A program made the translations under genes and the position numbers. A DNA stretch of 64,000 nt from assembly GCA_902769705.1 (NCBI GenBank), contig CACXPX010000010.1:22138-86137 (forward strand), read 5' to 3'. Below, piece after piece: positions 1 to 7,485 of the stretch. The DNA comes from an uncultured Prevotellaceae bacterium. Its GTDB lineage: Bacteria; Bacteroidota; Bacteroidia; Bacteroidales; Bacteroidaceae. The notes under the pieces were generated by a model, which made no database searches, was not told the origin of the DNA, and was given only the letters and a program-made list of their open reading frames with translations. Positions within the stretch are counted from its first letter, which is position 1. Each line of letters opens with the position of its first letter.

Positions 1-384
1 AAAAAGAACGCCGAATATGTGCACATGGGCAGAGTGCTCTTCAAACTGCTGCGACCTTTGGTCAACCACAATGATGACGACCCTACCGCCCGTACTGTCA
101 TGCGCAGCATCCGCTCAATGCGTGCGCTCAATTTGGAAGACTGTTCGCAAAAAGTGAAGGAGCAGTTCTTGGAGTCTGCCAAACGGCTCTCAACCAAGGG
201 ATACGAGCAAATTGTCAGTTCTAATGTCGACGGCGAACGCACACTGGTTCTTGTTAAACTAAAGAAGAACGCCATTCGCGAACTGCTGGTTCTCAATGCC
301 GACGACGAAGACTGTCAGTTGGTACAACTCAAAGGAAAGATGAAACACGTCGACTTGGACGACATCATCAAGAATGTGAAATAA
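1..384 (+). CDS. DUF4252 family protein, 5' end cut by window
   Basis: The reading frame is open from the first base, so the real start lies upstream; an in-frame GTG at 19 and ATG at 25 are probably internal. The visible part (about 127 codons) alternates hydrophobic and charged segments and ends in VDLDDIIKNVK. It resembles the C-terminal part of the DUF4252 protein encoded at 1301, which ends similarly (INLKDIQQITGK). DUF4252 proteins are small secreted or lipid-anchored proteins of unknown function, common beside ECF sigma factors in Bacteroidales. It lies 19 nt upstream of an ECF sigma gene on the same strand, so it is probably the first visible gene of that operon. The signal peptide, if any, is outside the window. 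Confidence 0.7.
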   Translation, partial: KKNAEYVHMGRVLFKLLRPLVNHNDDDPTARTVMRSIRSMRALNLEDCSQKVKEQFLESAKRLSTKGYEQIVSSNVDGERTLVLVKLKKNAIRELLVLNADDEDCQLVQLKGKMKHVDLDDIIKNVK

Positions 385-403
385 AAAAACATACTGAAAA
401 CTC

Positions 404-898
404 ATGGAAGCTTCTGCCTTCAAGCAACGATTCATGCCCTATTGGCGCCACCTCTTCTGGACGGCTTGGCGACTGACGGGCAACACGCAAGATGCTGAAG
501 ACCTGGTGCAGGAAGCTTTCCTGAAACTCTGGACAAAACGCGAGACACTTGGCAACATCGATAACGACAAAGCCTATCTCACCACACTCGTCACCAATAT
601 GTTTCGCGACCGACAGCGCCGCAAGCATCTGTCTATTGCCGACAGCCCGTCAGAGACGCTGACTGTTACCGATGAAGACAACCTCATGACACAGATAGAG
701 GCACGCGACGAGTCGGAACAAGTAGGCATACTAATCGGCCAACTACCCAAGCAACAGCAGCTCATCCTCAAGTTGCACGCCGTGAATAACCTTTCGGCTA
801 ACGAAATAGAAGAGGAAACCGGTCTTTCAGCTACAAACATCAGAAGTCTGCTGAGCCGGGCAAGGAAAAACATCAAACAAAGATTCAACAATACATGA
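404..898 (+). CDS. ECF-type RNA polymerase sigma factor
   Basis: This 164-residue protein has the two-domain layout of group 4 (ECF) sigma factors. Region 2 is at about residues 17-70 (RLTGNTQDAEDLVQEAFLKL is the conserved region 2 signature). Region 4 with its helix-turn-helix is at about 114-160 (LPKQQQLILKLH, then GLSATNIRSLLSRARKNI). It redirects RNA polymerase to a small regulon, often under control of a membrane anti-sigma factor. The next gene overlaps it by 4 nt (ATGA) and encodes a single-pass membrane protein, a plausible partner. DUF4252 genes lie on both sides. Its target promoters cannot be read from the sequence. Confidence 0.93.
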   Translation: MEASAFKQRFMPYWRHLFWTAWRLTGNTQDAEDLVQEAFLKLWTKRETLGNIDNDKAYLTTLVTNMFRDRQRRKHLSIADSPSETLTVTDEDNLMTQIEARDESEQVGILIGQLPKQQQLILKLHAVNNLSANEIEEETGLSATNIRSLLSRARKNIKQRFNNT

Positions 899-1278
899 CG
901 ACAATGAACAACAACCAACTCGACTTCCTGCTCCAACAAATCGAAAAAGGCACTGCATCAAAAGAACAAATGGCTCAAGCCGATGCTTTGCTGACGCAGA
1001 TGGAGAAACGGATGGAACGGCAAATCGATGGGTGGAACACCGTGGAACGCACCACACATCGGCGTGCACGCACCATCTCGCTCAAATGGATTGCCGGCAT
1101 TGCCGCCTCTCTGCTGCTCCTTGTCTCTGTAGCACTCGTTGTCAATTATCGATACGAACGGCAGCACTACGCCCAGCAACAACCGAAAGACACCTTCGAC
1201 AATCCCGAAGATGCTGCCGCTGAAACGCAACGCGCGCTGCTGAAATTCTCAGAAACTATCAACAAAGCTATCCAGTAA
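895..1278 (+). CDS. single-pass membrane protein, possible anti-sigma factor
   Basis: A 127-residue protein with a charged N-terminal cytoplasmic part (about 1-63), one transmembrane segment (about 65-85, WIAGIAASLLLLVSVALVVNY) and a short outer tail. Its start overlaps the sigma gene stop (ATGA), indicating translational coupling. Position, size and topology match small anti-sigma or sigma-associated proteins in Bacteroidales, but no zinc-binding anti-sigma motif (HxxxCxxC) is present. The regulatory role is therefore inferred from context only. A second ATG lies three codons downstream at 904. Confidence 0.7.
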   Translation: MTTMNNNQLDFLLQQIEKGTASKEQMAQADALLTQMEKRMERQIDGWNTVERTTHRRARTISLKWIAGIAASLLLLVSVALVVNYRYERQHYAQQQPKDTFDNPEDAAAETQRALLKFSETINKAIQ

Positions 1279-1300
1279 CCCCTATATAACTCCCAAAACG

Positions 1301-1768
1301 ATGAAACAGAATATTTTCACCACGCTCATCGCATTGACGCTCATGTTCGTCATGCCTGCCAAAAGTTTGGCACAAGACGCGATATTCGAAAAGTTCAATG
1401 ATGTCAACGGCATCACTACCATCTATATTTCAAAAACCATGTTGCAGATGATTCCAAACGTGAAAACAAGCAACATCGAGGTGGGAAACGTTGCATCGAA
1501 ACTCGATCAGTTGCGCGTACTCTCGTGCGAGCGGCCTTCGATGATTGCCAACGTGAAGAAACAATTCGTGGATTTCTATAAGAAAAACCAATACGAAATA
1601 GTGATGCAAGCCAACGAAGATGGTGACCACGCCACTATCTACTTCAAGAAACTGAAAGCGGGCAAGTCCGAATTTGCCCTCATTGCTGAAGAAGACGATG
1701 AAATCAACATCATCAACGTCAAGGGTGACATCAACTTGAAAGACATACAGCAAATCACTGGGAAATAA
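1301..1768 (+). CDS. DUF4252 secreted protein
   Basis: A 155-residue protein with an N-terminal signal peptide (MKQNIFTTLIALTLMFVMPA, cleavage probably after SLAQ at about 25). The mature part has the DUF4252 features: an early ITTIYISKTML strand, a central VKKQFVDFYKKNQYEIV segment, and a C-terminal INIINVKGDINLKDIQQI. It is exported to the periplasm or outer membrane; no lipobox cysteine is present. It lies 22 nt downstream of the putative anti-sigma gene in the same operon and is related to the partial protein at 1-384, so the operon carries two DUF4252 paralogues. Function unknown. Confidence 0.82.
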   Translation: MKQNIFTTLIALTLMFVMPAKSLAQDAIFEKFNDVNGITTIYISKTMLQMIPNVKTSNIEVGNVASKLDQLRVLSCERPSMIANVKKQFVDFYKKNQYEIVMQANEDGDHATIYFKKLKAGKSEFALIAEEDDEINIINVKGDINLKDIQQITGK

Positions 1769-1831
1769 CACAACAGTTAAAAACTATCTTCTTTTTCCAT
1801 CATTTTTCTTGCAAAAAAGGCGATTATTCAT

Positions 1832-1840
1832 TAAATTTGC
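1832..1840 (+). promoter_or_regulatory. Bacteroidetes -7 promoter box, apparently for a leaderless transcript
   Basis: TAAATTTGC matches the Bacteroidetes -7 consensus TAnnTTTG. Only four bases separate it from the ATG at 1845, so transcription should begin at or next to the start codon. Confidence 0.6.
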
Positions 1841-1844
1841 CGAC

Positions 1845-2735
1845 ATGAAAATAAAGGTGGACATCAACAAAGGGCGGATGGAGGACGAGGCCGACCCCAT
1901 CCGGCACTTCCTCTATTGGCTCTCTCCGTGGGACGGCAAAGACAGAACGGAAGACTTGGCGGGGCGCATTGTCAGCGACAATGAAGACTGGGCAATGTTC
2001 TTCCATAAGTGGCTGCTGCAGACGGTTGCGCTGTGGATGGACGACACAGCGACTGATGAGGGCTGCTGGCTGCAACCCGTGCTGACAGAGACCGACGGAG
2101 AATGGGGATGGCTCTACAGCCTTTTCGTGGTGCCGCCTGAACTACGCGACTATTTCATCACGCACAATGCAGAGTTCCGCCGTCGCTCGGGCAACTGCTG
2201 GATAAAGACCTCTACAGCGCAACAGCCCATCACGTCGGCTGCCGACATGCGCCGGTTGGTATGTATTGCCATCGACAAGCCTGTGCAACTTGAAACACCT
2301 ATCGACCACACTCAGCTTTTCGCACAAATCAAACAAGAATTGGACGAGGGTGCAGAATGGAAGCTCAACGACGAAGAAACGGAGCGGCTTGTGGCACGCA
2401 ACGCTTTGTTCCAAGACGTGAGCGACCTGCGACAGATGATTCTCGCCACATTCAGAAGTCCCGTTGAGGGCGAAAAGGTAAAGGCGATGAAAGTGGATGA
2501 CATCATCGCAATCTTAGCTGAGGAATATCCTAATATTCCCCTGTCGGACAAAGCGAATCAGGAAATTGGAAACTTACTGAAGAAACTGAATTTCGAACGT
2601 AAGCGCATCAATACTGGCTCGGCTTACGTTGTTGTGAAAAGAGAGGAAAAGAGAAAGGATAATCCGCAAACGAAGAGCGATGTGGGGCATAATCCCTTAG
2701 CTGCCGCTTTGCTTGAAGGACTAGGAAAAATTTAA
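1845..2735 (+). CDS. VirE/DUF3874-like protein with degenerate P-loop
   Basis: A 296-residue protein. The start is placed at ATG 1845 because a -7 box lies just upstream; an in-frame TTG at 1809 would precede the promoter. It resembles a cut-down virulence-associated E (VirE) protein of Bacteroidetes mobile elements. Residues 20-65 (WDGKDRTEDLA, then FFHKWLLQTVALW) match the helical segment before the VirE ATPase. Residues 95-104 (VPPELRDYF) match the segment after its Walker A loop. Residues about 160-290 match the C-terminal part ending in a DUF3874-like winged helix (IGNLLKKLNFERKRINTGSAYVVV). The Walker A lysine is missing (DGEWGWLYS where GxxGxGKS is expected) and the middle of the ATPase is absent. 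Probably a remnant or repurposed protein; no mobile-element genes flank it. Confidence 0.6.
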   Translation: MKIKVDINKGRMEDEADPIRHFLYWLSPWDGKDRTEDLAGRIVSDNEDWAMFFHKWLLQTVALWMDDTATDEGCWLQPVLTETDGEWGWLYSLFVVPPELRDYFITHNAEFRRRSGNCWIKTSTAQQPITSAADMRRLVCIAIDKPVQLETPIDHTQLFAQIKQELDEGAEWKLNDEETERLVARNALFQDVSDLRQMILATFRSPVEGEKVKAMKVDDIIAILAEEYPNIPLSDKANQEIGNLLKKLNFERKRINTGSAYVVVKREEKRKDNPQTKSDVGHNPLAAALLEGLGKI

Positions 2736-2803
2736 GAATTTAAATATTATAAAATTGAAGAATTGAAGGATTTAAAGAGTTGAAGGATTAAGATAACAAT
2801 CCC
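2736..2803. repeat. AT-rich short repeats between convergent genes
   Basis: The gap between the VirE-like gene and the convergent methyltransferase gene contains imperfect repeats of AATTGAAG/GGATTTAAAG/GTTGAAGGATT. It looks like a simple-sequence expansion. No clear stem-loop terminator is visible. Confidence 0.5.
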
Positions 2804-3391
2804 TCAAAAGAAGTTCATTGTTCGGGCAAATTCCCAAATCACAATACCTGCCGTTACCGACACGTTCATCGAATGTTTGGTGCCAAATTGGGGAATCTCC
2901 AGACAACCGTCGCTAGCATCTACCACCGACTGATGAACTCCTTTCACTTCGTTGCCAAACACTACTGCAATCGAATTCCCATCAATAGCCTTCCCCCTCA
3001 ATTGTCTATTGTCAATTGTCAATTGTGAATTGTCCTTTGTCAATTGATTCAGCTTCGTACTATTCTCCACCTGCTCAACGCTATAGACAAAGCAACCTTC
3101 ACGATGCAACTCTTCCACAGCCTCATCGGCAGTAGCGAAATAGCGCCATTGCACAGCATCTTCAGCACCTAATGCCGTCTTGTGAATCTCTGGATGGGGA
3201 GGAGTCGCTGTGATGCCACAAAGATAGATGGCTTTCACGCGAAAAGCGTCGCATGTACGAAAAACACTACCCACATTATACATCGACCGCACATCGTCGA
3301 GCACAACGATAAGCGGCAACTTCTCAGCATCGTGAAACTCCTCAATGCTGAGCCGGTTCATCTCTATCGTACGAAGTTTGCGATGACTCAT
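2804..3391 (-). CDS. SpoU/TrmH-family RNA 2'-O-methyltransferase
   Basis: A 195-residue SPOUT methyltransferase that uses S-adenosylmethionine to methylate ribose in tRNA or rRNA; the exact target is unknown. All three family motifs are present: motif 1 at 39-46 (NVGSVFRT), motif 2 at 144-151 (VFGNEVKG) and motif 3 at 166-179 (IPQFGTKHSMNVSV). Residues about 111-133 (STKLNQLTKDNSQL and following) form a low-complexity insertion encoded by CAATTGTC-type repeats, between the central strand and motif 2. It shares a 4-nt overlap with the upstream sufE gene (ATG at 3391, sufE stop at 3388), so the two are co-transcribed. Confidence 0.9.
   Translation of the reverse strand: MSHRKLRTIEMNRLSIEEFHDAEKLPLIVVLDDVRSMYNVGSVFRTCDAFRVKAIYLCGITATPPHPEIHKTALGAEDAVQWRYFATADEAVEELHREGCFVYSVEQVENSTKLNQLTKDNSQLTIDNRQLRGKAIDGNSIAVVFGNEVKGVHQSVVDASDGCLEIPQFGTKHSMNVSVTAGIVIWEFARTMNFF
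2993..3061. repeat. in-frame CAATTGTC microrepeat inside the methyltransferase gene
   Basis: Contains tandem and inverted copies of the word CAATTGTC/GACAATTG. It adds about 23 residues to the encoded protein without breaking the frame. Similar repeats are usually intergenic in Bacteroidales. Confidence 0.65.
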
Positions 3392-3807
3392 TTCACGGAA
3401 TATGCCAAAGCGTAGGCTTTAATCTGCTTCACCATAGCCAACAATCCGTTCGAGCGGGTTGGTGACAAATGTTCGCGCAATCCTATCTGCTCTATGAAAT
3501 AAAGCTCGGAATCGAGAATATCTTTTGCCGATTGTCCGCTGAGCACATGAATGAGCAAAGCGATGATTCCCTTTACTATCAACGCATCGCTGTCGGCTGA
3601 GAACCAAAGTTTTCCTTCACGCTCCTCGCATTGCAGCCACACACGACTCTGACAACCGTCAATCAGGTTTTGTTCGGTCTTATATCGCTCGTCAAGCGGC
3701 TCAAGATCGTTTCCCAAGTCGATGAGCAGCTGATAGCGGTCCATCCAGTCGTCGAAATCAGCGAACTGCTCTATTACTTCGTTTTGTAATTCGTTTATTG
3801 TCGGCAT
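3388..3807 (-). CDS. sufE: SufE-like sulfur acceptor protein
   Basis: A 139-residue protein of the SufE family, which accepts persulfide sulfur from the cysteine desulfurase SufS and passes it to the SufBCD scaffold for Fe-S cluster assembly in the cytoplasm. The acceptor cysteine is C52 in the characteristic motif GCQSRVW. The rest (LIVKGIIALLIHVLSGQSAKDIL, then LREHLSPTRSNGLLAM) fits the family well, and the length is normal. No suf genes are nearby in the window; the gene is coupled to the downstream methyltransferase by a 4-nt overlap. Confidence 0.92.
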   Translation of the reverse strand: MPTINELQNEVIEQFADFDDWMDRYQLLIDLGNDLEPLDERYKTEQNLIDGCQSRVWLQCEEREGKLWFSADSDALIVKGIIALLIHVLSGQSAKDILDSELYFIEQIGLREHLSPTRSNGLLAMVKQIKAYALAYSVK

Positions 3808-3812
3808 ATTTT

Positions 3813-5048
3813 TTATATTAACTTGAATAGTTTGTCATTCGGTCTCACTTTCTCGGGAACGGGAATAGAAACACGTTGTTTTTGCAATGCAGTCTCCACA
3901 GGTTTCAAGTCGTAGCGGATTTCTTCGGCATTCAACCAAAGCGCACCCGTAGTGGGACCTGTAATAAGCAAGCGGTCGCCAACGCTGAAAGTTGTGGCTT
4001 CTACCGCCACTTCAGCAACGCCGATGCGCGAGAAATAACGGATGACCTTACCCACAAGCACCTTCTTGTCAGTAGCGTTTGAACCATAATTCTTATTCCA
4101 CTCACCCAACAGTTGTCCTTGATAATATCCGTCCCAGAACCCGCGATTGAACACCGATGCTAACCGTTTGTCCCACTCGTCTTTCTTTTCTTCGGTAAAC
4201 GTGCCATCGAGCACAGATTGAATGGCTTCGCGATAGCAACTGACAACCGTATAGACATATTCAGGACCGCGTGCACGACCTTCAATCTTGAACACCCGAA
4301 CACCACTATCCATCAATCGGTCGATGAAACGAACGGTCTTCAAGTCTTTCGGACTCATCAGATATTTGTTGTCCACCTCAATCTCATTGCCCGTCTCGGC
4401 ATCGGTCAGAATATAACTACGACGGCAAATCTGAATACATTCGCCACGATTAGCAGAGCGGTTGGAATCGTGAAGACTCATGTAGCATTTGCCTGAAACC
4501 GCCATACACAACGCCCCGTGACAAAACATTTCTATTCGAATCAACTCGCCACGAGGTCCACGAATGTCTTGTTCGATAATCTGCCGATGAATCTCCTTCA
4601 CCTGATCCATATTCAACTCTCGGGCCAACACCACCACATCAGCAAACTGAGCATAGAAACGCAACGCCTCGATGTTGGAGATGTTCAGCTGAGTGGACAA
4701 ATGAACCTCAAGTCCAATCTGACGACAATAGGTCATCACGGCCACATCAGAAGCGATAACGGCCGAAATACCAGCATCGTGAGCCGCATCGCAAATCTCG
4801 CGCATCGTCTCCAAATCCTCACCATAAATTATCGTATTCACGGTGAGATAGGTCTTGATGTTCGCTTGATTGCATGTTTCGGCAATCTCACGAAGGTCGT
4901 CTATCGTGAAATGATTGGCCGAATGGGAGCGCATATTCAGTTTTCCAATACCGAAATAAACACTTCCCGCACCAGCCTTCATGGCTGCGGAAAGAGAATC
5001 GCGCGACCCCACAGGAGCCATGATTTCAAAATCCTGTATCGAATTCAT
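3813..5048 (-). CDS. U32 peptidase-family protein (TrhP/YegQ-like)
   Basis: About 411 residues from ATG 5048; an in-frame TTG at 5066 lies upstream of the promoter box and is unlikely. It has the U32 signature EMFCHGALCMAVSGKCYMS followed by NRGECIQICRR, with conserved cysteines, and the N-terminal IMAPVGSRDSLSAAMKAGA. Family members such as YegQ/TrhP act in prephenate-dependent hydroxylation of tRNA wobble uridine; others are called collagenases. The tRNA role is the more probable one here, by family knowledge only. It lies 5 nt downstream of the sufE start on the opposite end of the same-strand cluster and has its own promoter at 5053-5061. Confidence 0.87.
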   Translation of the reverse strand: MNSIQDFEIMAPVGSRDSLSAAMKAGAGSVYFGIGKLNMRSHSANHFTIDDLREIAETCNQANIKTYLTVNTIIYGEDLETMREICDAAHDAGISAVIASDVAVMTYCRQIGLEVHLSTQLNISNIEALRFYAQFADVVVLARELNMDQVKEIHRQIIEQDIRGPRGELIRIEMFCHGALCMAVSGKCYMSLHDSNRSANRGECIQICRRSYILTDAETGNEIEVDNKYLMSPKDLKTVRFIDRLMDSGVRVFKIEGRARGPEYVYTVVSCYREAIQSVLDGTFTEEKKDEWDKRLASVFNRGFWDGYYQGQLLGEWNKNYGSNATDKKVLVGKVIRYFSRIGVAEVAVEATTFSVGDRLLITGPTTGALWLNAEEIRYDLKPVETALQKQRVSIPVPEKVRPNDKLFKLI

Positions 5049-5052
5049 GGGT

Positions 5053-5061
5053 GCAAAGTTA
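5053..5061 (-). promoter_or_regulatory. -7 promoter box of the U32 gene, apparently leaderless
   Basis: On the minus strand the box reads TAACTTTGC and is followed after four bases (ACCC) by the ATG at 5048. The spacing is identical to that at 1832-1845. Confidence 0.65.
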
Positions 5062-5136
5062 CACAAAAAAGAGCAGAATAAAATAAATTCATTTATTTTT
5101 TATGCAGAGTGCAAAAAACACTATCTTCTGTTTTCT

Positions 5137-5784
5137 TTACTTCATCGCTATTTCAGCCAACAGAGCAAAGTCGTCGATAATTTCATCAGCATGAGCCTCA
5201 CGCAACTGTTCTTCTGTCCCGTTTCCATATGTCACACCACATGTTCGGACTCCTGCACGATAACCCATCAGAATATCAAACGAAGTATCGCCCACCACCA
5301 TCGCGTCTTCTGCCTTGAAATCCAAATCCTTCAACGTCTTCAACACAGGAAAAGGATCAGGCTTTGCACGTTCAACATCATCGGCGCCGAGTATATAGGA
5401 AACAACATCCAACAACTGCATCTCCTCCAAGAACTGAACTACCGAAGCATGACTGCGGCTTGTGGCTATTGTCAGCGTGCAACCCAACTGATGCAACTTT
5501 TGCATCGTTTCAAAAACATGTGGAAACAAACTGACTGCTCCAGGCACATTATTATCTATAAATATACGGCGATAAGTAGCTGCACACAGGTCGGCTGTTT
5601 CATCATCAACACCCAGCAAGGTCACAAACGCTTCAGCCAGCGGCAATCCTATCATCGCCCGACATTCCTCTACTGTTCGTTTTTCCAAATGCAACTCGTC
5701 AATCGTCATCATCATTGTCTTCGTGATAATGCCTTGAGTATCAGCTATTGTGCCGTCAAAATCGAATATAAAGAGTTTCTTCAT
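5137..5784 (-). CDS. HAD-superfamily phosphatase (phosphoglycolate phosphatase-like)
   Basis: A 215-residue HAD hydrolase of subfamily IA. Catalytic motif I is DFDGT with nucleophile D8 and acid D10; motif II is TIATSRS (T108/S109); motif III lysine is K141 (AKPDP); motif IV is GDTSFD (D166, D170). A helical cap lies at about 15-85. Such enzymes hydrolyse small sugar phosphates such as phosphoglycolate; the substrate cannot be told from sequence. Its start overlaps the stop of the upstream C1 peptidase gene by 4 nt, indicating an operon. Confidence 0.92.
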   Translation of the reverse strand: MKKLFIFDFDGTIADTQGIITKTMMMTIDELHLEKRTVEECRAMIGLPLAEAFVTLLGVDDETADLCAATYRRIFIDNNVPGAVSLFPHVFETMQKLHQLGCTLTIATSRSHASVVQFLEEMQLLDVVSYILGADDVERAKPDPFPVLKTLKDLDFKAEDAMVVGDTSFDILMGYRAGVRTCGVTYGNGTEEQLREAHADEIIDDFALLAEIAMK

Positions 5785-6809
5785 GACTTTCTAATCATCA
5801 CCGCAATGGTCTTTAACTTCACATAATCCTCCGACAAATACATGAATCCACCATAAACATTATGGGTTCCCCAAGAGTTTTTCGCCAAATAATATTTCTC
5901 GTTTTTCTCATCCCGAGCAATTCCAACAAGCACCAAACAATGGTCGTCTGTCGTCTTAAACTGCTCGAATTGCTCTTGCCGCAAAGATTGAACGTCGGAT
6001 GAAACATCAATGGTGGCTATTCCTTTCTTGAACGAAAAACCTGGCTCGCTAACGTCTCCTTCCCAACAAACAGGATGTCCTGCACGAAGCGAACTGTCTA
6101 TCCGATTCATCAGCGTGTCTATAGGAACATTCATAAAAGCGTCGTTCATCTGATTATCTGCCAACTCAAGCACAAACGGCTGATGGAAAGGATGATGCGT
6201 GAACGATGTAAATGCTTGATATTCATCCTTTTGACAAACACTATGTGCAAACTCCAGCGGCGTATATTCAGCACCAAGCATGAAGACATACTTCGGCATA
6301 AAGTCTATTGTTGAATCCAACAAGTCGTTCACTCTCTCCTCAAGATACTCCAAACCTTGTCTTCTTGCCAACGCAACATCGGTTATCTGCTCCAATTTCC
6401 GGCCAACTACATGATAGTTAATCTTCGATTTTGCATGATAGCTCGCAAGTGGTTCAACTCCATACTGCTCCAACAAATGAATAGCCATCGGCATCATTCC
6501 CCGCATGGAAATCGGCTTCCTGCCTTTTGTCAGATAGCGTTCGCGAACTTGTTCAGTCAACAACATTCGTGCAAGATAATCCGAAGAAAGCACCACTGAA
6601 TCGCCTTGCATCAGATGTTCGGTCTCTATTGTCCCAAGCATCGCATAAATCCAGCAAAGCGTACTATGTCCCTGGCTCTGCACAGGAGTGGTCTTCAATC
6701 TCACTTCATCTTTGAAAACCTTCTTATGCAAAGCATCAGCGGCCGTCTCAGTCTTCTTCTGACAACTGACCAAAAATCCAAATATGACGAATAGAAAAAA
6801 TTTTTTCAT
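5781..6809 (-). CDS. lipoprotein C1-family cysteine peptidase (bleomycin hydrolase-like)
   Basis: A 342-residue protein with a lipoprotein signal (lipobox LVSC, lipidated C16), so it should be anchored in a membrane facing the periplasm or outside. The papain-fold catalytic set is intact: oxyanion Q46 and nucleophile C52 in QSQGHSTLCW, H290 in TDDHCLVLVG, N311 in AKNSWG. The layout resembles C1B aminopeptidases related to bleomycin hydrolase, which are common in Bacteroidetes. It could cleave peptides taken up or trimmed at the surface. It has a promoter at 6829-6837 and is coupled to the HAD phosphatase gene. Confidence 0.9.
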   Translation of the reverse strand: MKKFFLFVIFGFLVSCQKKTETAADALHKKVFKDEVRLKTTPVQSQGHSTLCWIYAMLGTIETEHLMQGDSVVLSSDYLARMLLTEQVRERYLTKGRKPISMRGMMPMAIHLLEQYGVEPLASYHAKSKINYHVVGRKLEQITDVALARRQGLEYLEERVNDLLDSTIDFMPKYVFMLGAEYTPLEFAHSVCQKDEYQAFTSFTHHPFHQPFVLELADNQMNDAFMNVPIDTLMNRIDSSLRAGHPVCWEGDVSEPGFSFKKGIATIDVSSDVQSLRQEQFEQFKTTDDHCLVLVGIARDEKNEKYYLAKNSWGTHNVYGGFMYLSEDYVKLKTIAVMIRKS

Positions 6810-6828
6810 TGCGAACTTTTACGTCTCT

Positions 6829-6837
6829 GCAAATTTA
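6829..6837 (-). promoter_or_regulatory. -7 promoter box of the C1 peptidase operon
   Basis: Minus-strand TAAATTTGC, 20 nt upstream of the ATG at 6809. Confidence 0.6.
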
Positions 6838-6900
6838 CGATTTATAAATGAGAATCAACCGAAATAAGCTGTCTTTTTTCCAAAAACATCTTTTTATGTC

Positions 6901-7120
6901 GTCATTTGCCACATATAAGTCTCTTATATGTGGCTTATAACATGGTCATTTGCGGCATATAGCGTTGTCAAAGCATAGCTCTTGCAAAGTAAAATAAATT
7001 ATTTTGCTCGATAAAATAATTTATTTTGCATTGTAAAATAATTTATTTTACTTGGTAAATTAATTTATTTTACTACACCAGATGATAACTCTTGTAATTT
7101 AAGAGGTGGCTTTTGATTGT
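6901..7120. repeat. 22-bp palindrome array A (10 units)
   Basis: Units start at 6901, 6923, 6945, 6967, 6989, 7011, 7033, 7055, 7077 and 7099, exactly 22 bp apart. Each is an imperfect palindrome of about 19 nt plus a 3-nt spacer. The first three carry GCCAC/GTGGC/GCGGC cores, the fourth carries GCATAGC, and the next four are AT-only (type GTAAAATAAATTATTTTGC). The array runs directly into the DnaA-box cluster. Confidence 0.85.
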
Positions 7121-7161
7121 GGAAAACCATGTGGATAACTGTGGAAAAAACGTGTGGATAA
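7118..7161. promoter_or_regulatory. DnaA-box cluster
   Basis: Two perfect DnaA boxes (TGTGGATAA at 7130-7138 and 7153-7161) alternate with two one-mismatch boxes (TGTGGAAAA at 7118-7126 and 7140-7148). All four have the same orientation within 44 bp. Confidence 0.8.
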
Positions 7162-7294
7162 CTCGTCAAAAAGCACACAACCAACATCAAATGGTGCATT
7201 TAACACAACTTTTTCACGACTTTTCTACAAGATTTCCACTCAAAAATGACGAAAAAAGATATAAACTTGTTATATTTGCACCGAAAACTGAATT

Positions 7295-7303
7295 TGTGGA
7301 TAA
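7295..7303. promoter_or_regulatory. third perfect DnaA box
   Basis: TGTGGATAA in the same orientation as the cluster at 7118-7161, 134 bp further on. AGTTGATAA at 7370-7378 and TTATCAACC at 7408-7416 are weaker candidates. Confidence 0.7.
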
Positions 7304-7485
7304 CCCATCTATCGAGTTCAGTATCAACGATAAACAATGAACAACGGTTGTGAATAGCGTGAAATCTCAAGTTGATAACGAAATGAGCAACAAAAAGAGT
7401 GTTTTTTTATCAACCAATTCACACCACTTCTTGTTCTGTTTTGTCTATTTATAAATTTAGAATTAAAACATAAAAATATAAAACG

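Larger units (their letters stand above)
6901..7416. other. candidate chromosomal replication origin (oriC)
   Basis: Gene-free region between divergent genes. It contains an AT-rich segment (6989-7076, about 88 bp nearly pure A/T) that could serve as the unwinding element, followed by three perfect 9-mer DnaA boxes (TGTGGATAA on this strand, TTATCCACA on the other) at 7130, 7153 and 7295. Weaker relatives lie at 7118, 7140, 7370 and 7408. Strand composition reverses across it. In minus-strand genes, 4501-4680 has 31 G and 57 C, while 9901-10080 has 45 G and 24 C. In plus-strand genes, 481-660 has 39 G and 56 C, while 8641-8820 has 49 G and 35 C. One stretch further right (13681-13860) is balanced. 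The parS sites lie 36 kb away. dnaA is not in the window, as is usual for origins not linked to dnaA. Confidence 0.78.

Noticed and set aside
7113-7340. 75-codon frame inside the candidate origin
   Set aside because: It consists largely of DnaA boxes and A/T-rich sequence and has no protein features.
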